Numbered from the stretch's first letter, positions 1 through 10,088 are shown. The stretch is 64,000 nt of DNA from Echinicola soli (GCF_006575665.1 NZ_CP041253.1:377501-441500); one strand, 5' to 3'. Made by a program: numbers and translations. The notes: generated by a model from the letters alone, not told the origin.

Positions 1-3000
1 TCAGCAGCCGGCACTTCAGAAGCCTTGTCAGCAAGCACCTCCACCGCTTCACCAGGAGCCATCCCCTTTCTTCCAAAAAGGATATACGGATCACCATTTT
101 TCAAATTACGCAAAGTGGCTTCATTGGCACCAATTTCCCGCATTTTCAAAAAAGCAGCATCCGGCCAATCCTCAAAGCCCATACTGCCCACCGAAAAAAT
201 AACGACATAATCGCCTTCCTTCAGGCCATCGATATAATCCATCAGCACGGTCTGGCCTTCCCCCGTAATCCATCCACTCCGGATGTTTTGTATGATCTGT
301 GGCGTTTTCCCACAGCTTCGCGGATCGAGCACATCAAAATCCTCCAGCGGAATCACCAAATAAGGAGCCAAGCTTCGCTGGTCAAAAGCCATTAAGCCAA
401 AGGAATTATTGGTGCATCGACGCTGAAAAAGGTCCTGGTTATACGGAATACCATCCAGCTCAATCTGCACTTGCCCATATGCCAGCCCTTCTGTCTGTGC
501 CCCGAAAGTAAACACCTCCACCTCACGCTTAGTACCCAAATATTCCCATTGACCGGCTGTCTGATTGATCGTGAGATTATAGAGCTGGTCTTCTGCAAGC
601 TGTGCAAACTCCCGCTGAATCCATCCTTCTGGGCCGTCAGGGATATACGAAAAGCTGCTCCTTGTCCATGCTTTGCTTTCACCTTCACGCTGCTCCAAAA
701 ATTTCGTACGCCAATAAAACGTAACGGTATCAGAAACATTGATTCGGTCACCGATACTTTGCTGCCATCTGGCGATCCCACGAGTGGTCACCCGTTTTTC
801 CTTTCGCCAAGCTGAGCTAAAATCCGGCATTACATCCAGCTGGAAAACAATTGTCCTGTCCTCAGTCGCTTTGCCCGGCACCTGCGCAATCAGCTCCACT
901 TCCCCATCATGGTGAATGGCATAGTCCAACGGACTTAGGTTTTGCGTGCCACTGGAGGTAATAAACTTATTTGCGACAATGGTATTATTGGCATAGGTAA
1001 GTTCCGGAATGGCCCTTTCTGTATTCAGCGAGATGGTAAAGACATTGTCCCCAGCGGAGACCAAGCCAACATTGGGAACGGCAAAATGTACCGTATCACG
1101 ATAAAATACCGGTGCCAGTTTTTGAATATCATAATTAACTACCGTCCCGTCGGGAAGCTGCCTGCTGATCTTAAAGTCAAGTGTATCCTGATTCACAATC
1201 CCGAGATTTCGCACTACAAAACTAAGGTCCAACGTATCTGTCAAAGAGGTCACAGGTGCTCCCTCTGCATCTCCTAAATCCACCTCTTCCGCATTCAGGG
1301 AGTAATCTGCTTTCTTGGCAGGAAATATTCGTACAGCAGGATCCCCGAGCATGATCATCTGATTGGCATGGGACTGGTTAATGGAGGAAGTACCATAGCG
1401 ATCATAAAATCGCTTGTCCCCTGCCAGCTTTACCTTTCCGATGGGCTGGTAAATCAAGGAGGAATCAGCAAAAGCCGCATGATAAAACGACTCCGAATAT
1501 CGCCTCAAAAACACATCCACCCCAATACTGGAATGCGCCATAAAATTGGAAGCTCCCCGATCAGGAGTCAAAATCCAATCCTCACCAAAAGTATAGGCAC
1601 CTCCAAAAGCATTTCCTGCATCACAGCCGTTCAGCAAGAGCACAGGGTATTTGCCCTTGTTATCATAGCCTAGCTCATCCTGACTTACGAAACCAATATC
1701 GATATCAGTAGTAGAGGTCGCCGCATGCCCAAAAAACGTCACCATGCTCACGCCTTCATTGACCTTATCGGAGATATTGATCAGCTCGACTTCTGTGTTG
1801 CTGCGTTTTCGATAAGTGGTCACCTCTCCACCAAAGTACGGCCCTTCTGCAGTGCTTTCGAATCCCTTGACAAAATTATAATATCGCTCAAGCTCAAACG
1901 CTGAAAGCCCACCACTCAGGTGAACCATATCTTTTTGCCAAGTCGCTGAAGTCCCTAGTGCTTCTTTCTCCTTTATCTTGTTCAGATAGTGATTGATCTC
2001 TTCGGGTACCCTGGCTGGAATCCTTCCCACAGCGATGTCCTCTGTCATGGAATCTCCACCATCTAATCCCACTACAAAGCGGTTGTCAGTATAAGGGTAT
2101 CCGTATGTAGGGACCAAATCCTGCACAGAGAACCTCTCAGGATGGTCTCTGTAGTAGTACCTTACCCCTCCTGAATTGGTATAATTGTACATACCGTAAG
2201 CCCTCCCCATGAGCAGAAGGTATTCCGGTGTATGGCGGGCAGCATACTGGCGTAAAAATTCCTTTATGGCCAAAGGGGACTTTTCCCCGTAATTAAACTG
2301 ATTGTACAGTTCCTCTGCGGTAAAAGTCAACGTTTGATAGCCACCACCTGCTGCAGACTCCCGGTACGATGCATAGGCAGCCACTGGATCGGTATTGGAG
2401 GAAGTAGCCTGCTGGAGGCTGGGATGCGTCAGGATCAGGTAATTGGCATCAGTGCCCAACAAGTCTCTAAACCGTACCTGGTCCAATACCGTTGGTTCAG
2501 CCACTTCCCGTTCTGCCTGAACCAACACTTCTGAGCTCATGGTAGTATTTCCCACCGGAATTCTTATTCCACCTGTACCTTCTTGAATCGTCAAATGAAT
2601 AGGAGCATTCGGATTGGTAACATCATAGGCCAGGTATTTCTCACCGACTTGCTCCAGTTGCAATTGATATTCACCTTCGCCTAATTTTATGTGCTCATGG
2701 TCAAATTCTCCCGTTATTTTTTTCTTTTGATAGGTCAAAGAAGCGAAACTGACCGACACGTTATCGTTAGAACCTGACGTACTTACAGGGGCTATTCTCA
2801 CCACCACCCGACCATCAGAACCAATATCAGCTGGCTGTAGACTGGCTGTATATTCCGTAAACGAATAGCCTTCCAATGCCACTTCTGTTACTTTCCGCAA
2901 AGCCTCCTGGCTAGCGCCTACATACACCTCCACGAGATGGTCAACGCCCGACCTCCCCACCATTCCCAGCTTGATCGATGCGGAAAATTCAGTTGCCATT

Positions 3001-3623
3001 TCCCCAAGGTTTTTGAAAACAATGTCCTGGACATTGCCACGGGTGATCACAGGGCCGGTCCATCCCTGCCCTTTATCATAAATTCCCACGTGCACGCCCA
3101 ATGAATAAGTCTGGCCCAAGGTGTACTGATCCGAAAAAATCTGAGTCACTTCAGTTTCATATCTTATCAAATTAGCCGCGTCAGCAGGTAGATTTTTATT
3201 GGCCATCCTTTTACCAATCTGTCCTGGCGTGACAGTAAGAAAAAACACGGTAGCATCGCTGTGGTTATTATACAGTGGATTGGCCATGTGTGATGGATTG
3301 GGGTAAAGGGGCCTGTCTGACTGCCCGTCATTGCGTTCACCAATAAACTCCACATAATCCCCCTGGTCAAATCTACCGTCAGCTTGCCCATGGACATAAA
3401 TGGCTACTTCTTCACCACGATGGAATAATCTCAAGGTACGTGGATCCACACTGGAGGGGTTCATTCCCGATGCTGAAAGTGCGGCAAAGCTGATCCTGTA
3501 AATCCCATCCGTGGTAGTTGGGATTTTATAATAAGTTTGGGAGTAATCGATCCATTCGGTTTGCCCTTTGGCCACCAATGCCCAAATCATCATCAGGAGA
3601 TATAGGAAACTAGCTTTTCTCAT
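1..3623 (-). CDS. porU2: Type IX secretion C25 sortase-like protease (PorU2-like), partial
   Basis: The reading frame is open on the minus strand from the ATG at 3623 to the window edge, so the C-terminus is missing (at least 1207 residues are present). A signal peptide (hydrophobic LYLLMMIWALVA) starts the protein. The gingipain-type peptidase C25 core is seen around residues 450-720: a TFFGHAA motif puts the catalytic His near residue 633, and LLLNGCDAGN puts the catalytic Cys near residue 667, a spacing like that of gingipains. In the type IX system PorU-family proteins sit at the outer membrane, cut off the sorting domain and attach cargo to the surface. The gene starts 5 bases after the stop of a PorV-like gene, so the two form an operon. 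The partner's type (see next entry) suggests the PorU2/PorV2 branch and not the canonical PorU; that assignment is less sure than the family. Confidence 0.8.
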   Translation of the reverse strand, partial: MRKASFLYLLMMIWALVAKGQTEWIDYSQTYYKIPTTTDGIYRISFAALSASGMNPSSVDPRTLRLFHRGEEVAIYVHGQADGRFDQGDYVEFIGERNDGQSDRPLYPNPSHMANPLYNNHSDATVFFLTVTPGQIGKRMANKNLPADAANLIRYETEVTQIFSDQYTLGQTYSLGVHVGIYDKGQGWTGPVITRGNVQDIVFKNLGEMATEFSASIKLGMVGRSGVDHLVEVYVGASQEALRKVTEVALEGYSFTEYTASLQPADIGSDGRVVVRIAPVSTSGSNDNVSVSFASLTYQKKKITGEFDHEHIKLGEGEYQLQLEQVGEKYLAYDVTNPNAPIHLTIQEGTGGIRIPVGNTTMSSEVLVQAEREVAEPTVLDQVRFRDLLGTDANYLILTHPSLQQATSSNTDPVAAYASYRESAAGGGYQTLTFTAEELYNQFNYGEKSPLAIKEFLRQYAARHTPEYLLLMGRAYGMYNYTNSGGVRYYYRDHPERFSVQDLVPTYGYPYTDNRFVVGLDGGDSMTEDIAVGRIPARVPEEINHYLNKIKEKEALGTSATWQKDMVHLSGGLSAFELERYYNFVKGFESTAEGPYFGGEVTTYRKRSNTEVELINISDKVNEGVSMVTFFGHAATSTTDIDIGFVSQDELGYDNKGKYPVLLLNGCDAGNAFGGAYTFGEDWILTPDRGASNFMAHSSIGVDVFLRRYSESFYHAAFADSSLIYQPIGKVKLAGDKRFYDRYGTSSINQSHANQMIMLGDPAVRIFPAKKADYSLNAEEVDLGDAEGAPVTSLTDTLDLSFVVRNLGIVNQDTLDFKISRQLPDGTVVNYDIQKLAPVFYRDTVHFAVPNVGLVSAGDNVFTISLNTERAIPELTYANNTIVANKFITSSGTQNLSPLDYAIHHDGEVELIAQVPGKATEDRTIVFQLDVMPDFSSAWRKEKRVTTRGIARWQQSIGDRINVSDTVTFYWRTKFLEQREGESKAWTRSSFSYIPDGPEGWIQREFAQLAEDQLYNLTINQTAGQWEYLGTKREVEVFTFGAQTEGLAYGQVQIELDGIPYNQDLFQRRCTNNSFGLMAFDQRSLAPYLVIPLEDFDVLDPRSCGKTPQIIQNIRSGWITGEGQTVLMDYIDGLKEGDYVVIFSVGSMGFEDWPDAAFLKMREIGANEATLRNLKNGDPYILFGRKGMAPGEAVEVLADKASEVPAA

Positions 3624-3628
3624 TGACA

Positions 3629-4762
3629 TTAATTTTCTCCCCACCCTTTGTGCAACCGAAAACCTTCCCCTAACGGCTCTAAACTTACCTTTAGGCTAAA
3701 CACATGGGTGTAGGGCGTTTCGGAAACATCCCCAATATCAGTCAGTGCATAATCGATGTATGCTTTTTCGTTCAGAAAAACTCCCAAACCAAAACTTGGC
3801 TTGAAAGAAAGAGATTCTACACCGTCAAAATCTTTGATGTACTGAAAATTGCTCACGCCACCTCTCAGGTACGCCACCTGCTTGTATCCGAATTCCATAC
3901 CGACCTTAGGGTCAATGCTCATGGCTGAGGTACTGATGATGGTATTCCGTCTACCATCAAATGTCATATTTAAATCCAAAACCGCCTGAGCCGTAAAATT
4001 GTCCTGCACATTTACCGTCTTTGACAGACTTAGTATAGCCTGTGGCAGCGTCAGCTCAATCGAGTTTTGGGGAAGTTCATTATCTGTTTCTGCATAGATC
4101 TCCCGCACCATTTCTGCATTATGGGACCAAGCATTAAAAGTCGTTGTCACATCCCGCAGCATGACCCCAATTTGCCAAGTATCTGCCAAAAAAATCCCTC
4201 CTACATCAAACCCAAAACCCCAAGCGTTGGCAAATTTCCCAACATTTCTATGGATGATTTTGGTATTGATCCCAGCCTTGAACACATCACTGAAATCCCT
4301 GGCATACGAAAGTAAAAAGGCGTAATCTGCTGCATTAAAAAACTGGATATTATCATAATTTAATGCCCCATTGGCATCGTATAAAAAACGGGTATCCGGG
4401 ATATCATCCACCCCAAACCTGATCAATGAAACGGCTACCTGGTTATCCTCCTCGATATTGGTAGAAAAGCCTGCATAATCGTACTTGGCAATTCCGGCAA
4501 AATACTCCGCATGCATCAGGGAAAATTCATATTTATGTTCAATGGCCAGCAAGGCTGCCGGATTCCAATAAGCTGCTGTCACGTCCTTCACTGCGGATAC
4601 TTGCGCTCCCCCCATACCCAAGGCCCGCGCACCCACGCCAATATTCATAAATTCATTGGAGTACTTCGGCGTAATCCCCTGCGCCACCACATCCATACTG
4701 GCAAACAGCAAAACCAAGCCGAATAAAAAATGTTTCAATGCAGTGATTTTCAATTTTTCCAC
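3629..4762 (-). CDS. porV2: PorV/PorQ-family outer membrane protein (PorV2-like)
   Basis: A 377-residue protein with a signal peptide (residues 10-28, ending VVAQ) and the family signature near residue 45: a stretch of GVGARALGMGGA followed by DVTAAYWNPAAL. The rest alternates short amphipathic strands, as in a FadL-like beta-barrel. PorV-type proteins bind type IX cargo at the outer membrane and hand it to the PorU sortase. The start of the frame is GTG (4762); no in-frame ATG lies before the signal peptide, so GTG is kept. It is the first gene of a two-gene operon with the sortase-like gene just downstream. The signature fits the PorV2/PorQ branch better than canonical PorV, which has a different N-terminal motif; this is from memory of the families. 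Confidence 0.8.
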   Translation of the reverse strand: MEKLKITALKHFLFGLVLLFASMDVVAQGITPKYSNEFMNIGVGARALGMGGAQVSAVKDVTAAYWNPAALLAIEHKYEFSLMHAEYFAGIAKYDYAGFSTNIEEDNQVAVSLIRFGVDDIPDTRFLYDANGALNYDNIQFFNAADYAFLLSYARDFSDVFKAGINTKIIHRNVGKFANAWGFGFDVGGIFLADTWQIGVMLRDVTTTFNAWSHNAEMVREIYAETDNELPQNSIELTLPQAILSLSKTVNVQDNFTAQAVLDLNMTFDGRRNTIISTSAMSIDPKVGMEFGYKQVAYLRGGVSNFQYIKDFDGVESLSFKPSFGLGVFLNEKAYIDYALTDIGDVSETPYTHVFSLKVSLEPLGEGFRLHKGWGEN

Positions 4763-5173
4763 AGCTGCAAAGTAAAAAATAATTTAAGAGAAACGAACAA
4801 CTCATATTTAAATTATAAATCTTCATTACAATTTCCGGACTGTTCATTACCGAACAAACCCTGTTCACTAAAAATACACCATAAAAAAGGAATAAGTACC
4901 GAAAAATTAGTCGAAAAAAAATCTAAAAAAAAAATTCATCGTCACTAGAATCGACCCAAACAGGCCTTAACAGGTGTTTTACAGGCCATTAATTCAATTC
5001 TTGTACATTAAAAACATCCTTTGATGACCCAGTTTTATGCAATGCAAGGTAGCTGTTTTAACTTTGGTATTGTTTTTCGGCATAAGATTAGGGAAATGAA
5101 TTGACTAGGCAGGAAGTAGAAAACGATGTAAATGAGTCACCCTGATTTCATCTACACTAAAAAGGAAAATTTG
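4763..5173. other. Divergent intergenic region, porV2 / padR
   Basis: About 410 bases without a gene. It is AT-rich near 4770-4945 with long A runs on the plus strand. It must hold the promoters of both divergent operons. The one recognisable element is TAACTTTG at 5059-5066, which fits the Bacteroidota -7 box TAnnTTTG and lies 108 bases before the padR start; the base stretch 19 bases upstream is only a poor match to the -33 TTG element. Confidence 0.4.
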
Positions 5174-5503
5174 ATGAAAGCATCCAACACACAAATACAA
5201 ATGCGGAAAGGAATCTTAGAATTCTGCATCCTGCATATCATATCCCGGGGGGAAGTATATGCCTCCGATATGATCGAAGAGCTGACAGAAGCAAAATTAA
5301 TCGTAGTAGAAGGCACGCTCTATCCACTGCTCAACAGGCTAAAAACAGCGGCTTTGGTCTCATACAAATGGGTAGAATCGGAGTCTGGACCTCCCAGAAA
5401 GTACTATTCCATCACCCCGGAAGGAAGTCAATTTCTCGACCAACTCAGCGGCACTTGGAATGACCTGGTCAACTCTACCACATTAATCACCTCGAAAAAA
5501 TAA
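5174..5503 (+). CDS. PadR-family transcriptional regulator
   Basis: A 109-residue winged-helix repressor. The PadR core is clear: RKGILEFCILHIISRGEVYASDM at residues 10-32 and EGTLYPLLNRL near residue 45, then a wing with a PRKYYSITPEG motif near residue 77. A frame upstream ATG at 5132 exists, but the start at 5174 is preferred: it gives the usual PadR N-terminus (MKASNTQIQMRKG) and has AAAGGA 10 bases upstream. It lies 4 bases before the PspC-domain gene, a common pairing in Bacteroidota. PadR proteins usually repress their own operon and respond to small molecules or envelope stress; the signal here is unknown. Confidence 0.9.
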   Translation: MKASNTQIQMRKGILEFCILHIISRGEVYASDMIEELTEAKLIVVEGTLYPLLNRLKTAALVSYKWVESESGPPRKYYSITPEGSQFLDQLSGTWNDLVNSTTLITSKK

Positions 5504-5507
5504 GGCC

Positions 5508-7415
5508 ATGAAAAAGACTATTAGCATAAATATCAGTGGCATCCTCTTCCATATTGAAGAAGACGGCTATGACCACCTTAAGAAGTACCTGGAGTCTATT
5601 AATAAACACTTCTCACACTATGAGGACAACCAGGAAATCATCAAGGACATCGAAAACCGCATCGCTGAGATCTTCCTTAGCAACCTGAAGAACAACAAAC
5701 AGGTCATCACGGCCGAAAACGTAGATCGACTGATCGAAAAGATGGGTACCATCGCTGATTTCAAGGCAGTGGAAGAAGAAAAGACTCCCGAAACCGACAC
5801 ATCCCAAGAAGCAGAAAACGGCGACAGTGAATTTTATAAATACATCACCCCTCCGGATCAAGAAGCGGGAAAAGGCTATAAAAAACTCACCAGGCTGGAA
5901 AGGAGCAAAATCCTAGGGGGCGTCTGTGCCGGCCTGGCCCATTACCTGGCCATCGATCCCCTATGGACTCGTCTGGTGGCGATCCTGCTGCTTTTCAGCG
6001 GGGAGTTTTCCCTTCGCAATTTTGATTTATTCCCCTGGGATTGGAATATCTCCCTTTCCTTGGGTTGGTGGGCTGTATTGGCCTATATCGTGCTCTGGAT
6101 CATCCTGCCGGTTTCCTATGAAGAACCCGAAGATAAAAAGATAAAAAAGCTCTACCGAAATCCCGACGACAGGGTAATCGGTGGTGTCAGCAGTGGGCTG
6201 GCTGCATACTTTAAGATAGAAGTACTTTGGGCACGATTGGCTTTTGTGGGATTAATATTCGCTGGTGGTGCGGGACTGGTGATCTACCTGATTCTTTGGA
6301 TCATCACCCCGATCGCAAAATCCATTACTGAACGGATCAAGATGAAAGGTGGTGAAATCACCCTGAGTGCCATCGAAAGCACCATTATCGAAAACAGGCA
6401 AATTCCTGAGCCTCCCATCCAACCTAGAAACCAAAAATCCTGGTTGGCACCATTCCGGTTTCTGGGGGACTTGATCAATGGCCTGGGAAAGGCCCTCGGC
6501 CCCTTCGGTAGGTTTATATTGGACGTGATCAGAGTGGCGTTTGGATTGCTCATCTTCTTTATTGGACTTATCATCACGCTAATACCACTGGCCTTCTTAG
6601 GAGCCTATTTTGAGTTTTTCACCAACGACAGCCTTCGGTACATGGTAGATAATATACCAGTGGAAATGCTCTCAGAGTTCCTTCCCATTTGGCTGGCCAT
6701 GGCCGTAAGCGTGGTAGTATTCATCCCTGGGCTTATCCTCACCCTACTCGGCATCAGCGTGATCATCAGAAGGAGCTTAATCGAATCAAGGTTTGGACTG
6801 GTTTCATTCGGCATCTGGCTGCTGAGTATCATGGTCTGTGCCTTTCAGATTCCCAAGACCATTGCGGAATTTAAGGACGAAGGCAAGTTCACTACAGAAA
6901 CCGTCCTTGATCCCAAAGGGAGCGTATTTATATTGCAGGGAGGTGACCGCGAGCAGACCATGGATGAACTTGAACTGGTCCATATTCGGCTAAAGGGCAC
7001 CGCTGACAGCACGGTACTTTTGGAACAAGACTTTAAGTCCCAAGGAAGCTCCAGGACAGATGCCATCAAAAATGCCAAAGCTATCCAGTACGATTATTCC
7101 TTAGAAGATTCCGTCCTTACTTTCTCCCGTACATTGGAGTTTGCCAATATGGCCAAATTCCGGGGCCAAAACCTGAACCAGACCTTGCACATTCCTTACA
7201 ACCGTCCTTTTGTAATGGACAAATCAATGATTTCAATCCTCAAAAACACCATTTACGCCAATGGCTACAAACTGAAGGATGTCACCAAGCACAACTACTG
7301 GGTGTTTAACAAGGACGGATTGCTCTGTCTCACATGTAGTGATGAGCACAAGCAGAGCCAGGCCGACAGCCTTTCCAGGGTAAAATTTAAAGATTCATTC
7401 TTCTTAAAAGAATAA
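5508..7415 (+). CDS. PspC-domain membrane protein
   Basis: A 635-residue membrane protein. Residues 1-85 form a soluble domain with a conserved look (SGILFHIEEDGYDHLKKYL) that ends in an acidic linker. Two PspC domains follow: around residues 125-200 (KILGGVCAGLAHYLAIDPLWTR) and 210-270 (RVIGGVSSGLAAYFKIEVLWAR), each with hydrophobic segments. Three more transmembrane segments lie at about 340-430, and the last 170 residues are a soluble beta-rich tail. PspC proteins belong to the phage-shock/envelope stress response. Co-transcribed with the PadR gene 4 bases upstream, and closed by a strong hairpin terminator downstream. Confidence 0.88.
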   Translation: MKKTISINISGILFHIEEDGYDHLKKYLESINKHFSHYEDNQEIIKDIENRIAEIFLSNLKNNKQVITAENVDRLIEKMGTIADFKAVEEEKTPETDTSQEAENGDSEFYKYITPPDQEAGKGYKKLTRLERSKILGGVCAGLAHYLAIDPLWTRLVAILLLFSGEFSLRNFDLFPWDWNISLSLGWWAVLAYIVLWIILPVSYEEPEDKKIKKLYRNPDDRVIGGVSSGLAAYFKIEVLWARLAFVGLIFAGGAGLVIYLILWIITPIAKSITERIKMKGGEITLSAIESTIIENRQIPEPPIQPRNQKSWLAPFRFLGDLINGLGKALGPFGRFILDVIRVAFGLLIFFIGLIITLIPLAFLGAYFEFFTNDSLRYMVDNIPVEMLSEFLPIWLAMAVSVVVFIPGLILTLLGISVIIRRSLIESRFGLVSFGIWLLSIMVCAFQIPKTIAEFKDEGKFTTETVLDPKGSVFILQGGDREQTMDELELVHIRLKGTADSTVLLEQDFKSQGSSRTDAIKNAKAIQYDYSLEDSVLTFSRTLEFANMAKFRGQNLNQTLHIPYNRPFVMDKSMISILKNTIYANGYKLKDVTKHNYWVFNKDGLLCLTCSDEHKQSQADSLSRVKFKDSFFLKE

Positions 7416-7443
7416 ATATTCATATTCGTTGATTTGATTTTTG

Positions 7444-7480
7444 AAAAGGCAAGTGTGGCGTCACACTTGCCTTTTACTTT
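7444..7480 (+). terminator. Rho-independent terminator after the padR-pspC operon
   Basis: Perfect 14-base arms (AAAAGGCAAGTGTG at 7444-7457 and its complement at 7462-7475) around a 4-base loop, followed by a T-rich stretch. It lies 29 bases after the PspC gene stop and 35 before the next gene. Confidence 0.85.
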
Positions 7481-7514
7481 TTATCCTTCTATCTTTTACA
7501 AACGATAAAATACT

Positions 7515-8915
7515 ATGGACATCAGGGTGAAATTTTTAGGAGGTGCCCAAACCGTGACGGGATCTCGTTACTTGTTGGAAATCGACAAAACCAAAATACT
7601 TATCGATTGTGGACTTTTTCAGGGGATCAAGGAATTGCGCCAGCGCAACCGTGATACCTTCCCCATTTTGGCATCCGAAATTGATATGATCTTGCTAACA
7701 CATGCACATATCGACCACTCTGGCTACTTACCAAAGCTGGTAAAAGAAGGATTCAAAGGACCAATATTACTTACAGAACCTACATTGGATTTGGTCAAGA
7801 TTCTCCTTCTGGATGCAGGAAAACTCCAAGAGGAGGAAGCGGAATATGCCAAAAGAAAGGGATATTCCAAACACGAAGAACCTACCCCACTCTATACCAT
7901 GGAAGATGCCGAAGAGGTGTTTGACCAGCTTTCTCCCATTAGCTTTGACCAGCCCATTAGTCTTACGCCTTCAGCTACACTGACGGCATATAATGCCGGA
8001 CATATCCTGGGAGCGGCCATCCTCAAAATCCAAGTAAATGGTGAACATCAGACCAAAACCATCGTCTTTTCAGGCGATCTTGGCCGGTACAATGACCCGC
8101 TACTCAATCCGCCCATTGGACTTCCCAAGGCTGACATTCTATTTATAGAATCCACTTATGGGAATCGCACCCATGAATCCCATTCCCCCGAAAAATCATT
8201 GGCAAATGCCATCAATGCAACGTACCAAAAAGGTGGAGTGTCAGTAATTCCTTCTTTTGCCGTAGGACGGACACAGCTGGTCCTTTACTACTTGTTTAAA
8301 CTTCAGCAAAAAGGCAAGATCCCGCAAATCCCCATCTATGTGGACAGTCCAATGGCAATAGACGTAACCAAACTTTATAAGGACTATTTGGCCTACCACC
8401 GCTTAGGGCCTTCATTGCAAGAAAACGGTGCAAATCCTTTTTCCCATAAACACCTCCACTATTACCAAAACCAAGAAGCCTCCATGTCCCTAAACAACCT
8501 AAGAGGAGATGCGATCATTATTTCGGCAAGTGGCATGGCCACCGGAGGGCGGATCGTACACCATTTATATAATCGTTTACCAAATGAAAATGATAGTATT
8601 ATTTTCGTAGGCTATCAAGCAGAAGGTACACGCGGGAGAAAACTTCTGGATGGGGAGGAAAAAGTCCGGATGTATGGTATTGATGTGGCTGTAAAATCCT
8701 CCATTTACTATATCGATGGATTAAGTGCCCATGCAGACCAACAGGAACTGCTCCGTTGGGCCGATTGCATTGCCGACAAGCCTAAATTGACCTTTGTGGT
8801 TCATGGGGAGCAAGAAGTATCCACAGCATTTGCCCAAACCCTTACGCAAGAATTTGGCTGGAATACCATTGTTCCGGATTACCTGCAATCCTTTGAACTA
8901 TTTAATGGAATTTGA
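7515..8915 (+). CDS. MBL-fold / beta-CASP metallo-hydrolase with RNA-specificity domain
   Basis: A 466-residue protein of the CPSF73/RNase J-like branch of metallo-beta-lactamases. The zinc motif THAHIDHSG is at residues 62-70 (H63, H65, D67, H68); further ligands are the His of AGHILGAA (near 163) and the Asp of FSGDLGR. The beta-CASP insert is in the middle, and the C-terminal Zn-dependent RNA-specificity (RMMBL) part contains LSAHADQQEL near residue 400. Proteins of this kind are cytoplasmic RNA nucleases or related hydrolases; the exact substrate cannot be read from the sequence. The gene stands alone between two non-related units, with a terminator upstream. Confidence 0.88.
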   Translation: MDIRVKFLGGAQTVTGSRYLLEIDKTKILIDCGLFQGIKELRQRNRDTFPILASEIDMILLTHAHIDHSGYLPKLVKEGFKGPILLTEPTLDLVKILLLDAGKLQEEEAEYAKRKGYSKHEEPTPLYTMEDAEEVFDQLSPISFDQPISLTPSATLTAYNAGHILGAAILKIQVNGEHQTKTIVFSGDLGRYNDPLLNPPIGLPKADILFIESTYGNRTHESHSPEKSLANAINATYQKGGVSVIPSFAVGRTQLVLYYLFKLQQKGKIPQIPIYVDSPMAIDVTKLYKDYLAYHRLGPSLQENGANPFSHKHLHYYQNQEASMSLNNLRGDAIIISASGMATGGRIVHHLYNRLPNENDSIIFVGYQAEGTRGRKLLDGEEKVRMYGIDVAVKSSIYYIDGLSAHADQQELLRWADCIADKPKLTFVVHGEQEVSTAFAQTLTQEFGWNTIVPDYLQSFELFNGI

Positions 8916-8968
8916 TTTGGCACAAAATGTGTTAACTCCAAGCTAACATTCACAAGAAAACATAAACC

Positions 8969-9457
8969 ATGAAAACCAAGCAAGCATTATCACCCGTCTT
9001 TTTTTCTCTTTTTGCCACCGCTTTTATTGCTGTGCTCCTATGTGGATGTAAAGCACAGCGAGTAGATACACAGGGAGTAGTCGGCCAGGTGTATTGGATT
9101 GAAGGAAACCAAATGCCCACGATCACAGACGGTGACAACGTAACTCCCGCAAAACCCGAAAGAAAAAAAGTAAAAAGGACCATCCGCATTTATGAGCGCA
9201 CCCACATCAACCAAGCCACCATGGGAGATCATCTTTTTAAGGATATCGAAACCCCAATGATCGCCGAGATAGAAACAGAAGAAGATGGTAGTTTTGCCAT
9301 TGGACTTGCCCCTGGTGCCTATTCGATTTTCACGGTTGAGGAAAATGGATATTTTGCCAATGTCTATGACCTGGACAGCTACATCCAACCCGTGGAAGTA
9401 AAGGAAAATGAATGGAACAACATCCAAATCCTGATCAATTACAAAGCAGCTTATTGA
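8969..9457 (+). CDS. Small secreted lipoprotein, unknown role
   Basis: A 162-residue protein with a lipoprotein signal: basic N-terminus, hydrophobic stretch, and a lipobox LLCGC with the lipidated Cys near residue 27. After the linker the sequence has the look of one carboxypeptidase-regulatory/transthyretin-like beta-sandwich (EIETEEDGSFAIGLAPGAYSIFTVEENGYFANVY), a fold often found on surface proteins of Bacteroidota. No catalytic motif is visible. The gene begins 54 bases after the MBL hydrolase and may be transcribed with it. The function is unknown. Confidence 0.75.
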   Translation: MKTKQALSPVFFSLFATAFIAVLLCGCKAQRVDTQGVVGQVYWIEGNQMPTITDGDNVTPAKPERKKVKRTIRIYERTHINQATMGDHLFKDIETPMIAEIETEEDGSFAIGLAPGAYSIFTVEENGYFANVYDLDSYIQPVEVKENEWNNIQILINYKAAY

Positions 9458-10088
9458 GTAGGTCGAGTTAAATATTAAAAGAAGGGGAAGTTTGTGGGTT
9501 TTATTTTTTAGAAAAACGTCGCTACGAACTTGGGATCAAGCAATATTTCTGGGAGATGAGAGATTTCCAGGTGGTTTTGGTAAGCATATTTCTCTTTAAT
9601 TTAGCAATAGGAATGCGTGCTCCAGCATAAAAAAATTGGCGCAAATCTTATTAATCTGCACCATCTGCCTGCTATCGAAACCAACCCTAATCCCCCGAAC
9701 TTTTTCGCTTGATTCCGAACTTGTCCGGAGCCAAGCAAGGCTAAAGGGACAATTTGTGCGATGGAAAGAGCTTACACCAAAGACATCATTCCGCAATAAC
9801 TACCGAATAAAGAGGCTGAACCCAGATTCAGGTTTGTAAAAAGATACATCTGTGGTTAATTCATCTCCTAGTGGAATAACATTGAAGCATTCCAATCAGT
9901 AAAAAAACCTATTGCTCGCTAGCTTCCATATACCTAATATTTTTTTTGAAAAAAAATCCCAATCCCCATGCAACCCTTTTTGCTTAACTTGTATCTACCT
10001 TATTGAAACCCACCTATTGCCAGTTAAAAGGCAGAGGGCGAATTTCAAAAACCTTTAGAACGAACATTTTCGAGGGAACGCAAAAAGC
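9458..10088. other. Intergenic region with a dispersed repeat and sigma-factor promoter region
   Basis: About 630 bases without a supported gene. The first copy of a dispersed repeat fills 9529-9715 (separate entry). A short open frame at 9636-9839 lies inside and beyond the repeat and shows no protein-like composition. The remaining stretch (9720-10088) is AT-rich and must hold the promoter of the ECF sigma operon; no convincing TAnnTTTG box was found. Confidence 0.5.
9529..9715. repeat. Dispersed intergenic repeat, copy 1
   Basis: About 185 bases that recur at 20698-20882 in the same orientation with roughly 88-90% identity by eye. Shared blocks include GATTTCCAGGTGGTTTTGG in slightly varied form, GCATATTTCTCTTTAATTTA, TAAATCTTATTAATC-like text, and CCAACCCTAATtCCCC followed by TTTTTCGCTTGAT. 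It has no open frame in common and no terminal inverted repeats that I can see. It lies between genes in both places. Confidence 0.8.

Noticed and set aside
5132..5173. Upstream start of the PadR gene
   Set aside because: The ATG at 5174 has the better ribosome site and gives the family N-terminus.
9636..9839. 67-residue frame in the first dispersed repeat
   Set aside because: The second copy of the repeat does not keep the frame, so the DNA is not coding.
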